The notes beneath the pieces are model-generated. The model made no database searches. It saw nothing but the letters and a program-made list of their open reading frames with translations, and was not told the origin of the DNA. 36,665 nt of DNA, taken from Candidatus Pacearchaeota archaeon (GTDB lineage Archaea > Nanobdellota > Nanobdellia > Pacearchaeales > GW2011-AR1). Every line of letters begins with the position of its first letter. Within the stretch, counting starts at the first letter, position 1. The DNA is taken from positions 1-36,665 of the forward strand of contig JAFCDA010000008.1 of assembly GCA_017609915.1 (NCBI GenBank), in the 5' to 3' direction. This document shows, one piece after another, positions 21,050 to 29,616 of this stretch. Made by a program: the position numbers and the translations under genes.

Positions 21050-22351
21050 TTAATATAAAAAGCTATCAACTCTAATTTTTTTCCTTATCTCTCCATGTAA
21101 ATCTTCTAACATTTTTATTTTTGTAGCAATGCTACCTCTCCAACCTCTATGCGCAAGAATCCATCCCAATTTTATTAAAGCTGTGGTTGAAAGCATTTCT
21201 TCTAAATAAACAACACCAATCTCTTGAAGTTTACGTCCAGGAGAATAAACATATGGATCAAGCCGACCATACAAAGTCTGGGGTGCAGCATAAACAAACA
21301 TTCCTTTTTCAATAATTTCCTTTAACTTGGGAATCCAATTATATTTTCCTTCACTTATTACATGACCTAATCCAGACATCTCAATAATAATCCCCCTATA
21401 TCCCTTTTTCCTATAAAAATCAAGAATATTAGGATTTTGTCCAGGATAAAATTTAATTAAACCAACCCTATCATCAAAAACAGCATCAACATTTATTTTC
21501 CCATTTTTTTTAGTTCTTTTATTAACATTATTATTAATCATTTCAATTTTTCCATTCTGCCAAATCCTAGCTATTGGAAAATCATTAATAGGTCTAAAAG
21601 TATCTCTTCTAGAAGAATGTAATTTACAAACATTTACACCACGAAGAGCATAACAATAATTATCATTAATATTTGCATGCCCTACTAACATAACTTCTGC
21701 AACATCAGAAAGAGCCATATGAGCAGAACAAATTAAATTTAATTGAGCGTCACTCGAGCCCCTATCAGAACTTCTTTGAGAATAAGTTAAAACAACTGGT
21801 TTATTAAGTTTCCCTAACATAAAAGATAAGGCAGAAGAAGTATAATGTAAAAAATCTGTTCCATGACTAATAATCACTCCCTTAACATGGGGGTCATTTA
21901 AACTTTTTCCAACAAGTCTAGCTAATCTAATCCAATCTTGAGAATCCATATTTTCACTTGCTTTATTAAAAGGACTTTTAAGCCTTATATCTGCAATTTC
22001 AAAAATATCAGGATACATAGAAAATAATTCTTTAGCATCAATCAACCATTTAACTCCTCCTGTTTCAGGATCTAACTTACTACTAATTGTTCCTCCTGTT
22101 AAATAAAAATCAATAATTGGTTTTTTACCACTAATCTTTAACTCTTCTTGTTTTTTCTTTTTCTTTTTTCTTTTTAAAATCTTAATCTCAGAAATATGTT
22201 CTTTTTTTAATCCAATATTATATCCATTATCTAATTTTAAAAGCAAAACACCTCTATCATGACTATCTAAAAGAATCCCTGTTTCAGAATTATCTTCCAT
22301 AATTACTTTAATTCTATCTCCTGCTTCAGGAGTTTTTGGTGGGGTTTTCAT
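21050..22351 (-). CDS. gatD: Glu-tRNA(Gln) amidotransferase subunit D
   Basis: 433 residues. An N-terminal small beta barrel (about 8-60, 'GDRIKVIMEDNSETGILLDSHDRGVLLLKLDNGYNIGL') is followed by a Lys-rich linker and an L-asparaginase-like glutaminase: 'DFYLTGGTISSKLDPETGGV' with the first catalytic Thr (about 82-101), 'GVIISHGTDFLHYT' with the second Thr-Asp (about 158-171), and 'TYSQRSSDRGSSDAQLNL'. GatD releases ammonia from an amide donor and channels it to GatE. Usual archaeal length. Its partner gatE is 14 kb away, unlike genomes where gatDE form an operon. Confidence 0.95.
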   Translation of the reverse strand: MKTPPKTPEAGDRIKVIMEDNSETGILLDSHDRGVLLLKLDNGYNIGLKKEHISEIKILKRKKKKKKQEELKISGKKPIIDFYLTGGTISSKLDPETGGVKWLIDAKELFSMYPDIFEIADIRLKSPFNKASENMDSQDWIRLARLVGKSLNDPHVKGVIISHGTDFLHYTSSALSFMLGKLNKPVVLTYSQRSSDRGSSDAQLNLICSAHMALSDVAEVMLVGHANINDNYCYALRGVNVCKLHSSRRDTFRPINDFPIARIWQNGKIEMINNNVNKRTKKNGKINVDAVFDDRVGLIKFYPGQNPNILDFYRKKGYRGIIIEMSGLGHVISEGKYNWIPKLKEIIEKGMFVYAAPQTLYGRLDPYVYSPGRKLQEIGVVYLEEMLSTTALIKLGWILAHRGWRGSIATKIKMLEDLHGEIRKKIRVDSFLY

Positions 22352-22409
22352 AACACCCTAATACATAAATACATATAAAAAACTTGTTATTAAATATTAT
22401 ATTAGAAAG

Positions 22410-22676
22410 ATGGAACCCATAATTAAAGACAAATATAACGATCCCTTACAGATTGGGACCTTTTATAGTGATAAATCTGGACAAACTCTTTTAATAGTTA
22501 ATATAACAGAAAATGAGTTAATAACAGATTATTTCAGTGCCAAAGTACATTCTCCAATAAAGATGGCCCTTAAAAAAGCAAGAGATTTTTCTCCCTTATC
22601 AGAAATTGAAATTAAAGATGAGATCGAAATAGATAGAGATCATGCTAACTGGCTTGAGAAAAATCTAACAACTTAA
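22410..22676 (+). CDS. Conserved-looking small protein of unknown function
   Basis: 88 residues, acidic, with a beta-rich first half ('PLQIGTFYSDKSGQTLLIVNITENELITDYFS') and a helical tail. No membrane segment, no recognisable motif. TTAAATATTATATT just upstream may be its TATA box; the gene is divergent from gatD and convergent with gatB (14-nt gap). Not recognised. Confidence 0.6.
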   Translation: MEPIIKDKYNDPLQIGTFYSDKSGQTLLIVNITENELITDYFSAKVHSPIKMALKKARDFSPLSEIEIKDEIEIDRDHANWLEKNLTT

Positions 22677-22690
22677 AAGGTTAAGGTAAT

Positions 22691-24055
22691 TCATTTCAGT
22701 TCCTTCTCCAACATCTCTCTAACAACCTGATAATCTGCCCTTCTATTTGTTTCTTGCATAATTTTTCCAATCAAAAAATTAAGTGCTTGTTTATTTCCTG
22801 CTTTATAATCTGCAATTGTCTTTTGATTATTCTTATAAATTTTATGGATTATTTTTAATAATTTTTCTTTATCTGAAATTTTTTCAGAAGATTTTGCAAG
22901 TTTTAATGGGCTAAAAGATTTTGGAATAAATTTTCTTAAAATATTTTTTGCAGCTAATGCTGTTATTTTATTTTCTTTTAATAATTTTAATAATTCTATA
23001 ATATGTTGAGGATTAATATCTACTTCTTTCATTGTTTTTTTATTGTGATTCAAAACAGAAAGCCATTCTGTTGTTATCCAAGGTAAAGCAAATTTAGGGT
23101 TAATTTTTTTAATTACTTTTTCATACAATTCAACAATTTCAAGATTTTGAGTTAGAACCTCAGCATCTTTTGGATTTATTTTATGTTTTTTAATTATCTT
23201 ATCTAATTTTTCCTCAGGAGATTCTGGAAGTTTATTTTTAATATCTTGTACTCTTTGTTTATTAATTTTTATAGCTGGCAAATCAGGGTCTGGAATAAAT
23301 CTATAATCTGCTTGTTCTTCTTTTGTTCTCATTAACTGAGTTTTTTCTGTTATTGAATTCCATCTTCTTGTTTCTTGTTTTATTGGTTTTTCTTTTTCAT
23401 GCCTTCTAAGTTCTGATTTAATTGATTTAATTATCTCTGTTATTGAGTTAACATTTTTTATTTCAGTTCTTACTGTTAAACCTTTTATATTTACATTAAC
23501 ATCTGATTTAATTCCTGCATCTTTATTCAATGCTTTAATATAAGAAAGAGTTAAAACCAATTGTTTTAACCAGGTTTGAACTTGCTCTGAAGATGTAAAA
23601 TCTGGTTCTGTTACGATTTCAACTAAAGGAGCTCCACTCCTATTATAATCAATTGTTCCTTTATCTGGATTCCAAGCAGCAGGGTCTTCTTCTAAATGAA
23701 CTTCTCTAATTCTTATTCCAAGAAATTTTCCATTTTCAGCAACAGGAATTGAATGTGCTCCTGAAATTGTTATTTGATACCCCTTTGGCATATCTGGCCA
23801 ATTATAATGTTTTCTTTGCCATAAAAAAACAGGATTTACCTTACATCCCAACATTAATCCTATTTGTAAAAGTTTATCAATTGCAGATTTATTTGGAAGC
23901 ATTGGTTTAGAACCTGGCTGTCCAGTACATACTGGACACACATTAGTATTTGGTTTTATAAGCTTCATATCATGAAAATTTCTGCAATTACAAAATAATT
24001 TCTCTTTTGTTTCCAAATACCCATGTACTTCAAGCCCTATCATTGGTTTTTTCAT
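22691..24055 (-). CDS. gatB: Asp-tRNA(Asn)/Glu-tRNA(Gln) amidotransferase subunit B
   Basis: 454 residues. 'MIGLEVHGYLETKEKLFCNCRNF' and 'NTNVCPVCTGQPGSKP' (zinc-site Cys pairs near 22-44), 'DMPKGYQITISGAHSIP', 'REVHLEEDPAAW', 'IDYNRSGAPLVEIVTEPDF', 'KSDVNVNIKG...RTEIKNVNSI', 'YRFIPDPDLPAIKI', then the helical and YqeY-like tail (about 290-454) ending 'NRRADYQVVREMLEKEL'. GatB binds the mischarged tRNA and phosphorylates its side chain. GatA is not visible; a GatC-like gene is at position 1. Some cradle residues differ from the bacterial consensus ('HGYLET' for 'HVQLNT'). Confidence 0.93.
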   Translation of the reverse strand: MKKPMIGLEVHGYLETKEKLFCNCRNFHDMKLIKPNTNVCPVCTGQPGSKPMLPNKSAIDKLLQIGLMLGCKVNPVFLWQRKHYNWPDMPKGYQITISGAHSIPVAENGKFLGIRIREVHLEEDPAAWNPDKGTIDYNRSGAPLVEIVTEPDFTSSEQVQTWLKQLVLTLSYIKALNKDAGIKSDVNVNIKGLTVRTEIKNVNSITEIIKSIKSELRRHEKEKPIKQETRRWNSITEKTQLMRTKEEQADYRFIPDPDLPAIKINKQRVQDIKNKLPESPEEKLDKIIKKHKINPKDAEVLTQNLEIVELYEKVIKKINPKFALPWITTEWLSVLNHNKKTMKEVDINPQHIIELLKLLKENKITALAAKNILRKFIPKSFSPLKLAKSSEKISDKEKLLKIIHKIYKNNQKTIADYKAGNKQALNFLIGKIMQETNRRADYQVVREMLEKELK

Positions 24056-24203
24056 GTTTATAACAAAGAAAAAGGATTTTTATATCTTTTTACATTACTC
24101 TAAATAAAAATACAATCACATCAATCTCTTTTAAAATATAATACTGCTCTCCTCTTCTTCAGAACTTTAAGTCTTAAAAGTTATCTCAAATCCCTTTTTG
24201 AAT

Positions 24204-25361
24204 TCAAAAGAACCCAAAAAAGAATTCAAAAAAGATACCTGCAGCAAATAACAAACTTAATATCACAATAATAATCCAAGGAAGAGGAACTTTATATTCT
24301 GGTTTTCGATTTCCTTTTCCTTTAGCTTTCTTATTCATTAATAAAACCAGTATTCCAGTTACCCCCCCACCAACAACCCCGCCAATACTTAAAACCTTTA
24401 CAAAACTTAATAGACTAAAAATACTTATAAAAATATAAAGAATCAAAGGAAAGATCGAAACAAAAAGAAAATTTCTTAACTTAGAACTATTAAAATCAAA
24501 ATAAAACATATCTTTTAATGCAAAACTTAAAACAAAATAACTAGTAAGCATAGTAAAAATCCCTAAAACAGTAATAAAATTTCCAAAACTCAAGGTGGCT
24601 ACTTCTGTAACACTTTTACCTAATACTCCAACAAAAATAAAACTAAAAATAGCATAGAGAATTATAGAGATTAAACTTCCAATAACAATAATTTTCCACA
24701 TCTTTTTTTCATCTCCTTTAATTTCTCTTTCAAGTTCAGGAATACAAGCAAAACCTAATAATGCAAATAAAACAACTCCAAAAGGCAAAAAAACATATGA
24801 AAAATTAGTATAAGAAACATTGCTAACTTCTACTTGTGGAAAATACCATCCAAGCATTAATAAAACAATAAAAATAATTACTAAAACTCCCCAGGTTTCA
24901 ATTTTTCTCAGTCCCTTAATCCCTTCTTTTAAAAGAAAAGTCATAATAAACCAAAATCCAACACCAAAATAAATTGCATAATCAAGTCCTCCTGTAAACA
25001 ATCTTGAAAAACTTTGTCCTTCTCCAATAAGATAAGCTAATAAAGCAGAATAAATTCCAAAAACCATAGCAAAAAACATTAACTTTTTCCCCCATTTTCC
25101 TAAATATTTTTCAGCATATCCTGCTAATTGATGATTTCCTTTTGTTCTTAAAACAACTTCTCCTAAACATAATTTAACAAAAATTAAAATCCCTCCTAAA
25201 AATAAAAGCCATCCTAAACCAATTAAAAATCCTGATTTAGAAAAAGCATAAGGTAAACCTAAAATACCTGCACCAATCATTGTTCCAACAAGTGTAAACA
25301 CTGCTGCCCAAAACCTCTTATTCAAATACTTTTGACTAAAATCATTCCACCCCATTTTCAT
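24204..25361 (-). CDS. Amino-acid permease (AAAP/aromatic amino acid type)
   Basis: 385 residues with about 11 membrane helices. The first, 'FWAAVFTLVGTMIGAGILGLPYAFSKSGF', has the GxxIGAGILGLPYA unwound-helix signature of the LeuT-fold APC superfamily; 'ALLGFACIPELEREIKGDEKKMWK' matches helix 6 and the following loop in the tyrosine/tryptophan permease group. Substrate is probably an amino acid; which one cannot be told. Shorter than the usual about 400-420 residues but complete. Confidence 0.88.
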   Translation of the reverse strand: MKMGWNDFSQKYLNKRFWAAVFTLVGTMIGAGILGLPYAFSKSGFLIGLGWLLFLGGILIFVKLCLGEVVLRTKGNHQLAGYAEKYLGKWGKKLMFFAMVFGIYSALLAYLIGEGQSFSRLFTGGLDYAIYFGVGFWFIMTFLLKEGIKGLRKIETWGVLVIIFIVLLMLGWYFPQVEVSNVSYTNFSYVFLPFGVVLFALLGFACIPELEREIKGDEKKMWKIIVIGSLISIILYAIFSFIFVGVLGKSVTEVATLSFGNFITVLGIFTMLTSYFVLSFALKDMFYFDFNSSKLRNFLFVSIFPLILYIFISIFSLLSFVKVLSIGGVVGGGVTGILVLLMNKKAKGKGNRKPEYKVPLPWIIIVILSLLFAAGIFFEFFFGFF

Positions 25362-25409
25362 ATATAATTAACAAACCAAATTTATAAACATTCTCCTCAG
25401 CATATTACA

Positions 25410-25452
25410 TCTTTAAGTTATGAATAGCTTAATCTTCTCATCTTCATATCAT
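25410..25452 (+). repeat. Dispersed intergenic element, copy F
   Basis: ATCTTTAAGTTATGAATAGC, then TTAATCTTCTCATCTTCATA. Matches copy I (33328) and the first half of copy A. TTAAG/CTTAA can form a small stem. Lies between the tRNA-Arg gene and the permease promoter. Confidence 0.6.
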
Positions 25453-25487
25453 AATATTTCATTAAAATTCCAGAATAAAACAAAAAA

Positions 25488-25559
25488 TGGGCCTAGGAGG
25501 AGTCGAACCCCCACCAACGGGACCGAACCCCGGTACTCTATCCATTAAGCTATAGGCCC
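25488..25559 (-). tRNA. tRNA-Arg (anticodon TCG)
   Basis: Minus strand, 72 nt plus discriminator included: acceptor GGGCCTA/TAGGCCC, D-arm GCTT-AATGGATA-GAGT, anticodon arm CCGGG-GTTCGGT-CCCGT with anticodon TCG (reads CGA), T-arm GGGGG-TTCGACT-CCTCC, discriminator A. CCA is not encoded, as is usual in archaea. Four of five anticodon-stem pairs are canonical. Confidence 0.9.
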
Positions 25560-25617
25560 ATTAAATATATATCTAATTCATCCTTTAAAACATTTACCAT
25601 TAATTCAATCTCTCATC

Positions 25618-25712
25618 TGTACGTCTACATCTTTAAAACATACAAATCAAATGTAGACGTACAATACATACCTTACGTCTACATTTAGAAAGATTTATAA
25701 ATAATGTAGACG
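25618..25712 (+). promoter_or_regulatory. proS promoter with two long inverted repeats of TGTAGACGT
   Basis: First pair: TGTACGTCTACAT (25618-25630) and its exact reverse complement (25651-25663), 20 bp apart. Second pair: CGTCTACATT (25676-25685) and AATGTAGACG (25703-25712), 17 bp apart, enclosing the TATA box TTTATAAAT (25694-25702). ATG 25723 is 25 nt after the TATA centre, so the message is leaderless and the second pair overlaps the TBP/TFB site. A DNA-binding repressor or activator is implied; the pairs cannot form an mRNA leader structure because they lie upstream of the start of transcription. Confidence 0.8.
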
Positions 25713-25722
25713 CATAAAATAT

Positions 25723-27417
25723 ATGGTATTTACTGAAATTAAAAAAAGAAATGATAAAAGATATTATTATAGAGTAAAATCTATAAGAAAAGGTGAAAAA
25801 GTAGAAAAACAAAGAATATACTTGGGTGCAAATATAACTAAAGAGCAATTAAAACAATTAGAACAAGATGCTGATAAAAAGATTGAAACAGGAAATATAA
25901 CCCCTATAACTTCTCAAGAAAAAGAAAAAGAGGTAAAAACAAAAAAACAAACAAAATCCTTTACAAAAGATAAAGAAAAAATAATATTTAATATAGATAA
26001 AAATAAAAATTTCTCAGAATGGTATACAGACATAATTAAAAAAGCAGAATTAGCTGATTTAAGAAATAATGTTAAAGGAACTATTATTTTTCAGCCCTGG
26101 TCTGTATTAGCTATGGAAAAAATGTATGATTATTTAGAAAAAATCTTACAAAAAAAAGGCCATAAACCTTATTGGTTCCCAACCCTTATTCCAGAATCAA
26201 ATTTAACAAAAGAAAGTGAGCATATTAAAGGATTCACTCCAAGTGTTTTTTGGGTTACTCATGGGGGGGAAACAGAATTAGAAGAAAGATATGCTTTAAG
26301 ACCAACTTCTGAAACAGTTTTTTATCAAATGTTTTCTCAATGGATTAGAAGTTATAAAGATCTCCCATTTAAAGCATATCAAAGAGCAAATGTATTTAGA
26401 TATGAAACAAAAGCAACAAGACCTTTTTTAAGAAGCAGAGAATTTCATTGGATAGAAACACATTGTGCTCATGCAACAGAAAAAGATGCTATGAAACAAG
26501 TTCAAGAAGACATGGAAACCACAAAAGAAGTTCTTCATGATATTTTTGGTTTGCCTTTTTTATTTTTTGAACGGCCTTCTTGGGATAAATTTCCAGGAGC
26601 ATATAGAACCTTTGCATCAGATGTTTTAAGTCCTGGAGGAAAAGTAGTTCAGCAACCTTCAACACATATAATTTCTCAAGAATTTTCAAAAGCTTTTAAT
26701 GTAAAATTTATGGATAAAAATGAAAAAGAACAATATGCTTGGATAACTTGTTATGGTCCTGCAATATCAAGAATTTTTGCAAGCATAATCGCAGTTCATG
26801 GGGATAATAAAGGACTTAGATTTCCATGGAAAATAGCCCCAATTCAAATAATCATAATCCCTATTGGACAAGAGGACAAGGTAACAAAAGAAGCAGAAAA
26901 AATAGAAAAAGAATTAAAACAAAACAAAATCTCTGTTGAAATTGATAACTCTGAAAAAAGACTAGGAGAAAAATTTTATTTTTGGGAAATGAAAGGAGTT
27001 CCATTAAGAATAGAACTAGGCAATAGAGAATTAAAAGAAGATAATCTAATGATTTTTAGAAGAGATCAAGATAAAAAAGAAACAATAAAAAGAAAGGATT
27101 TATTAAAATATATAGAAAAAACAGCCAAAGAGATAGATAAAAATTTAACAAAGCAAGCTGACCGATTATTTGATAATAATTTAATAAACACAAAAACAAA
27201 AGAGGAAATAAAAAAAGTAGTTGACGCTGGAAAGATAGCAAGATGTGGGTTCTGCTCAGTTGATAAAGATGGAGAAAAATGTGCAGAAATTATTGAAAAA
27301 GAAACTAGTGCAGAAGTTAGAGGAACAAAACTAAATGAAAAAAATAAAGATTTTTCAAAATGCGTAGTTTGCAATAAAAAAGCAAACCATACAGTTTATA
27401 TTGCAAAAAGTTATTAA
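25723..27417 (+). CDS. proS: Archaeal-type prolyl-tRNA synthetase with extra N-terminal domain
   Basis: 564 residues. Core from about 85: 'FSEWYTDIIKKAELADL', 'KGTIIFQPWSVLAMEKM', motif 1/2 'YALRPTSETVFYQMFSQWI' and 'YQRANVFRYETKATRPFLRSREFHWIETHCAHAT', motif 3 'HGDNKGLRFPWKIAP', anticodon-binding domain (about 385-480), and a C-terminal zinc-binding domain (CGFC...C, CVVCNKK, ending Y). Residues 1-45 ('EIKKRNDKRYYYRVKSIRKGEKVEKQRIYLG') are an added basic beta module, recalled from transposase/Fic-protein N-termini, joined by a Lys-rich linker (46-84). ProRS joins Pro to tRNA(Pro). Confidence 0.94.
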   Translation: MVFTEIKKRNDKRYYYRVKSIRKGEKVEKQRIYLGANITKEQLKQLEQDADKKIETGNITPITSQEKEKEVKTKKQTKSFTKDKEKIIFNIDKNKNFSEWYTDIIKKAELADLRNNVKGTIIFQPWSVLAMEKMYDYLEKILQKKGHKPYWFPTLIPESNLTKESEHIKGFTPSVFWVTHGGETELEERYALRPTSETVFYQMFSQWIRSYKDLPFKAYQRANVFRYETKATRPFLRSREFHWIETHCAHATEKDAMKQVQEDMETTKEVLHDIFGLPFLFFERPSWDKFPGAYRTFASDVLSPGGKVVQQPSTHIISQEFSKAFNVKFMDKNEKEQYAWITCYGPAISRIFASIIAVHGDNKGLRFPWKIAPIQIIIIPIGQEDKVTKEAEKIEKELKQNKISVEIDNSEKRLGEKFYFWEMKGVPLRIELGNRELKEDNLMIFRRDQDKKETIKRKDLLKYIEKTAKEIDKNLTKQADRLFDNNLINTKTKEEIKKVVDAGKIARCGFCSVDKDGEKCAEIIEKETSAEVRGTKLNEKNKDFSKCVVCNKKANHTVYIAKSY

Positions 27418-27439
27418 ATCCTAAATAATTTATATTAAA

Positions 27440-27652
27440 ATGTTAAAAGAAATAAAAAAATTAAAAACAAAACATAAAATTATATTTGCAATATTAATAG
27501 GTTTTGCTGTTGTAAACTTTTGGAGAGGTGTTTGGGGATTAATGGATGAATATCTTTTACCAAACAACTATAAATTAAGTCTTTGGATTTCTACACTTTT
27601 AGGGATTATAATCCTAATAATTTTAGGATATGTTACAAAAGAATTAATGTGA
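27440..27652 (+). CDS. Small two-helix membrane protein
   Basis: 70 residues: helix at about 13-33 ('KIIFAILIGFAVVNFWRGVWGL'), loop 'MDEYLLPNNYKLSLW', helix at about 48-66. The FWRGxWGLMDxYLxPNN motif recurs, from memory, in small archaeal membrane proteins of unknown function. It follows proS by 22 nt and may be co-transcribed. Confidence 0.7.
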   Translation: MLKEIKKLKTKHKIIFAILIGFAVVNFWRGVWGLMDEYLLPNNYKLSLWISTLLGIIILIILGYVTKELM

Positions 27653-27667
27653 TTCAGCAAAATCAAT

Positions 27668-27865
27668 TTACCAATAATAATAAGTGAGAATAAAAACAAT
27701 AGCAGCAATAATCAATTCAATAATCCCAAAGGTTCTAAAATAACCATTAGATTTTTTTATAAAATATCTCAAAAATCCTTTTACTTTTTTCGGAGCTAAT
27801 GTTGCAAATAAACCTTCTAACATTGCAAGCAAAGCAATAACCATAATAATTGTTTTAATTACCAT
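27668..27865 (-). CDS. Small membrane protein, DUF2065-like
   Basis: 65 residues, two hydrophobic segments (about 3-22 and 45-64) joined by a basic stretch 'APKKVKGFLRYFIKKSNGYFR'. The EGLxxTLxPKK...R..G.IEL layout resembles DUF2065-type proteins (recalled). Function unknown. Convergent with the previous gene, 15 nt apart. Confidence 0.6.
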   Translation of the reverse strand: MVIKTIIMVIALLAMLEGLFATLAPKKVKGFLRYFIKKSNGYFRTFGIIELIIAAIVFILTYYYW

Positions 27866-27997
27866 TTCTTAATAAAAAAACATCATTTAAATATCTTTTG
27901 AGTTAGGATCTTTAAAAAGGTTTAAATCATATTACATTTCTCAAAAACTATTTTATATTGTATAAATGCCTATTAAAGAAAGAACATAACTATAAAG

Positions 27998-28276
27998 ATG
28001 GTTAGTTCAGAAAGTATCATAACTTATATTTTATTTTTTGTAGGATTATTAATTACTCTTTTAATGCCCCTTCCAATCAAAGAAGAATATAGGCTTTTTA
28101 TGATAACAACCATTATCCTTGCTTTCCTCATTATAATCTTATCAAGATATGATACAAATATAAAAAAACAAGATGAAGAGTTAAAAAACTTAAACAAAAG
28201 ATTTAAAACTTTAGAGAAGCTAAATGATATTAGATTAGACATAAAAGAATTAAAAAGAGAAGTATTTAAAAAATGA
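27998..28276 (+). CDS. Small membrane protein with C-terminal coiled coil
   Basis: 92 residues. Two membrane helices (about 7-25 and 33-49), then a charged coiled coil (about 54-92, 'KKQDEELKNLNKRFKTLEKLNDIRLDIKELKREV'). Not recognised. Its stop overlaps the ATG of the next small gene (ATGA). Confidence 0.65.
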   Translation: MVSSESIITYILFFVGLLITLLMPLPIKEEYRLFMITTIILAFLIIILSRYDTNIKKQDEELKNLNKRFKTLEKLNDIRLDIKELKREVFKK

Positions 28277-28380
28277 ACAAGAAAGGTTTTACAGACAAAG
28301 ACATGTTGAATTTAATAAAAATAGCAATTGTTACAATAATTGGGTATATAATAATAAAAGCATTATTATCAGCAATTTAA
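28273..28380 (+). CDS. 35-residue single-helix membrane peptide
   Basis: Starts at the ATGA overlap with the previous gene (28273) and ends TAA at 28380, overlapping the convergent DHH gene by 4 bp. Sequence MNKKGFTDKDMLNLIKIAIV... then a single hydrophobic helix (about 15-32). The coupled start makes it a likely real gene in the same operon as the coiled-coil protein. Function unknown. Confidence 0.55.
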   Translation: MNKKGFTDKDMLNLIKIAIVTIIGYIIIKALLSAI

Positions 28381-29420
28381 ACCTTTTCAACCAACTCTTC
28401 AAACCTCTTTTTAAAAACTTTTAAATCATCAATATTCATTCTAGCTCCAGTAGCATGCTCATGACCTCCTCCTGTTGCACTTTCAAGACCTTTAATAGCT
28501 TTCAAGGTAATTTCTCTAACATCTACAAAACTCCCCCTTATAGAAGCATTTGCAAGATTCCCCTTAAGATAAACAACAACAACAATTTTTTTAGGAAATT
28601 CATAAACTAATTGATTAGCTAAATTAGCACTTAAACTCAAATCTCCACCATATTGAAAATAAATCATCTTCTCTCCAACATTTTCTCTTGCTTTTCCTAT
28701 TAATTTCTGATACCTTAAATTTATTTCATTATAACGTTTTAAAATTTGTTTTGTATTAAAATTTTCTTCTAAAACATCCATAGGCCCTTGTATTTTCATC
28801 ATAAACTTAAGCATTTTAACAACATTACTTGTTTTATCTTTTAAAGAAAAATCCAAAATCCTGGCAATTTTTCCAATTTCAGAATCGTAAAGCAAACCAA
28901 AAGGAGATTTAATATTTTTTTTACCTAATTCAGGATATTTTTTTTCAAATTCAGAATAAAAATCAGGAACATAAAAATCACTTATGCACCCAATAACTGC
29001 AATCCAATCATCTTGTTTTCTATTTGTAATTTTATAACAAAGATAAGAAACCGGCTCATTTGTTTTATCATTATGGTAAGGATTATAATAATTAATTTCT
29101 TCATTATCAAATTTACCAACATTATGATGATCTATCCAAACAACAGGAAGACTATCTTGTTTAAGTTTATCAAAAAACTTTTTATCAACAACAGGGACAT
29201 CTAAAATAAAAACATAATCTGGTTTTAACTCATCAATCCTCCTATATCCATTTAAATTTAAACAATTACCTTTAACTGCAACACCTTTTCCTCGATTAAT
29301 AAATCTTCTTAATAATAAAAAACTACACAATCCATCATTATCATTATCAAAAAAAAATAAAGGATTTTGAGCTTTTTCAAGATGCTCTTTTATTTCATCA
29401 ATCTGTTTCGGTGTTAGCAT
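28377..29420 (-). CDS. DHH/DHHA1-family phosphoesterase (RecJ/NrnA-like)
   Basis: 347 residues. 'FFFDNDNDGLCSFLLLRRF' (metal-binding DxDxD region, about 23-41), 'DYVFILDVP' (Asp, about 69-77), 'PVVWIDHHNVGKF' (the DHH motif, about 92-104), then a helical linker and the DHHA1 domain ending 'GLESATGGGHEHATGARM' (about 314-331) that binds the nucleic-acid or nucleotide phosphate. Two-metal phosphodiesterase on ssDNA/RNA or small nucleotides; archaeal versions of this size include RecJ-like nucleases linked with the replisome. Confidence 0.88.
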   Translation of the reverse strand: MLTPKQIDEIKEHLEKAQNPLFFFDNDNDGLCSFLLLRRFINRGKGVAVKGNCLNLNGYRRIDELKPDYVFILDVPVVDKKFFDKLKQDSLPVVWIDHHNVGKFDNEEINYYNPYHNDKTNEPVSYLCYKITNRKQDDWIAVIGCISDFYVPDFYSEFEKKYPELGKKNIKSPFGLLYDSEIGKIARILDFSLKDKTSNVVKMLKFMMKIQGPMDVLEENFNTKQILKRYNEINLRYQKLIGKARENVGEKMIYFQYGGDLSLSANLANQLVYEFPKKIVVVVYLKGNLANASIRGSFVDVREITLKAIKGLESATGGGHEHATGARMNIDDLKVFKKRFEELVEKV

Positions 29421-29479
29421 AAGAAATAATCTTAAAACACATTTAAATAGTTTTCTTAATAAATTATGTGATGTTTTTT

Positions 29480-29605
29480 ATCTTATCTTTAAAAATAAAG
29501 ATATGCTCTTCTGTTCTTTCATGCTTAATCTCAGAAGTTCAGAGCTTAATATTTTATAGAGATAAACCATTCCCTATCTCCCTATACTTATAAGATGATA
29601 ATAAA
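29480..29605 (+). repeat. Dispersed intergenic element, copy G (extended)
   Basis: CATGCTTAATCTCAG (also in copy A as AGCTTAATCTCAG), AGAGCTTAATATTTTATAG, and CCCTATCTCCCTATACTTAT, matching the TCTCYCTATGCTTAT end of copies A and C. Lies between the 3' end of the Cys-rich surface protein gene and the promoter of the DHH gene. Confidence 0.5.
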
Positions 29606-29616
29606 TCAAAACAAAT

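Noticed and set aside
25618-25712. T-box riboswitch or RNA leader for proS
   Set aside because: The repeats lie around and upstream of the TATA box, so they are mostly not transcribed in the leaderless message.
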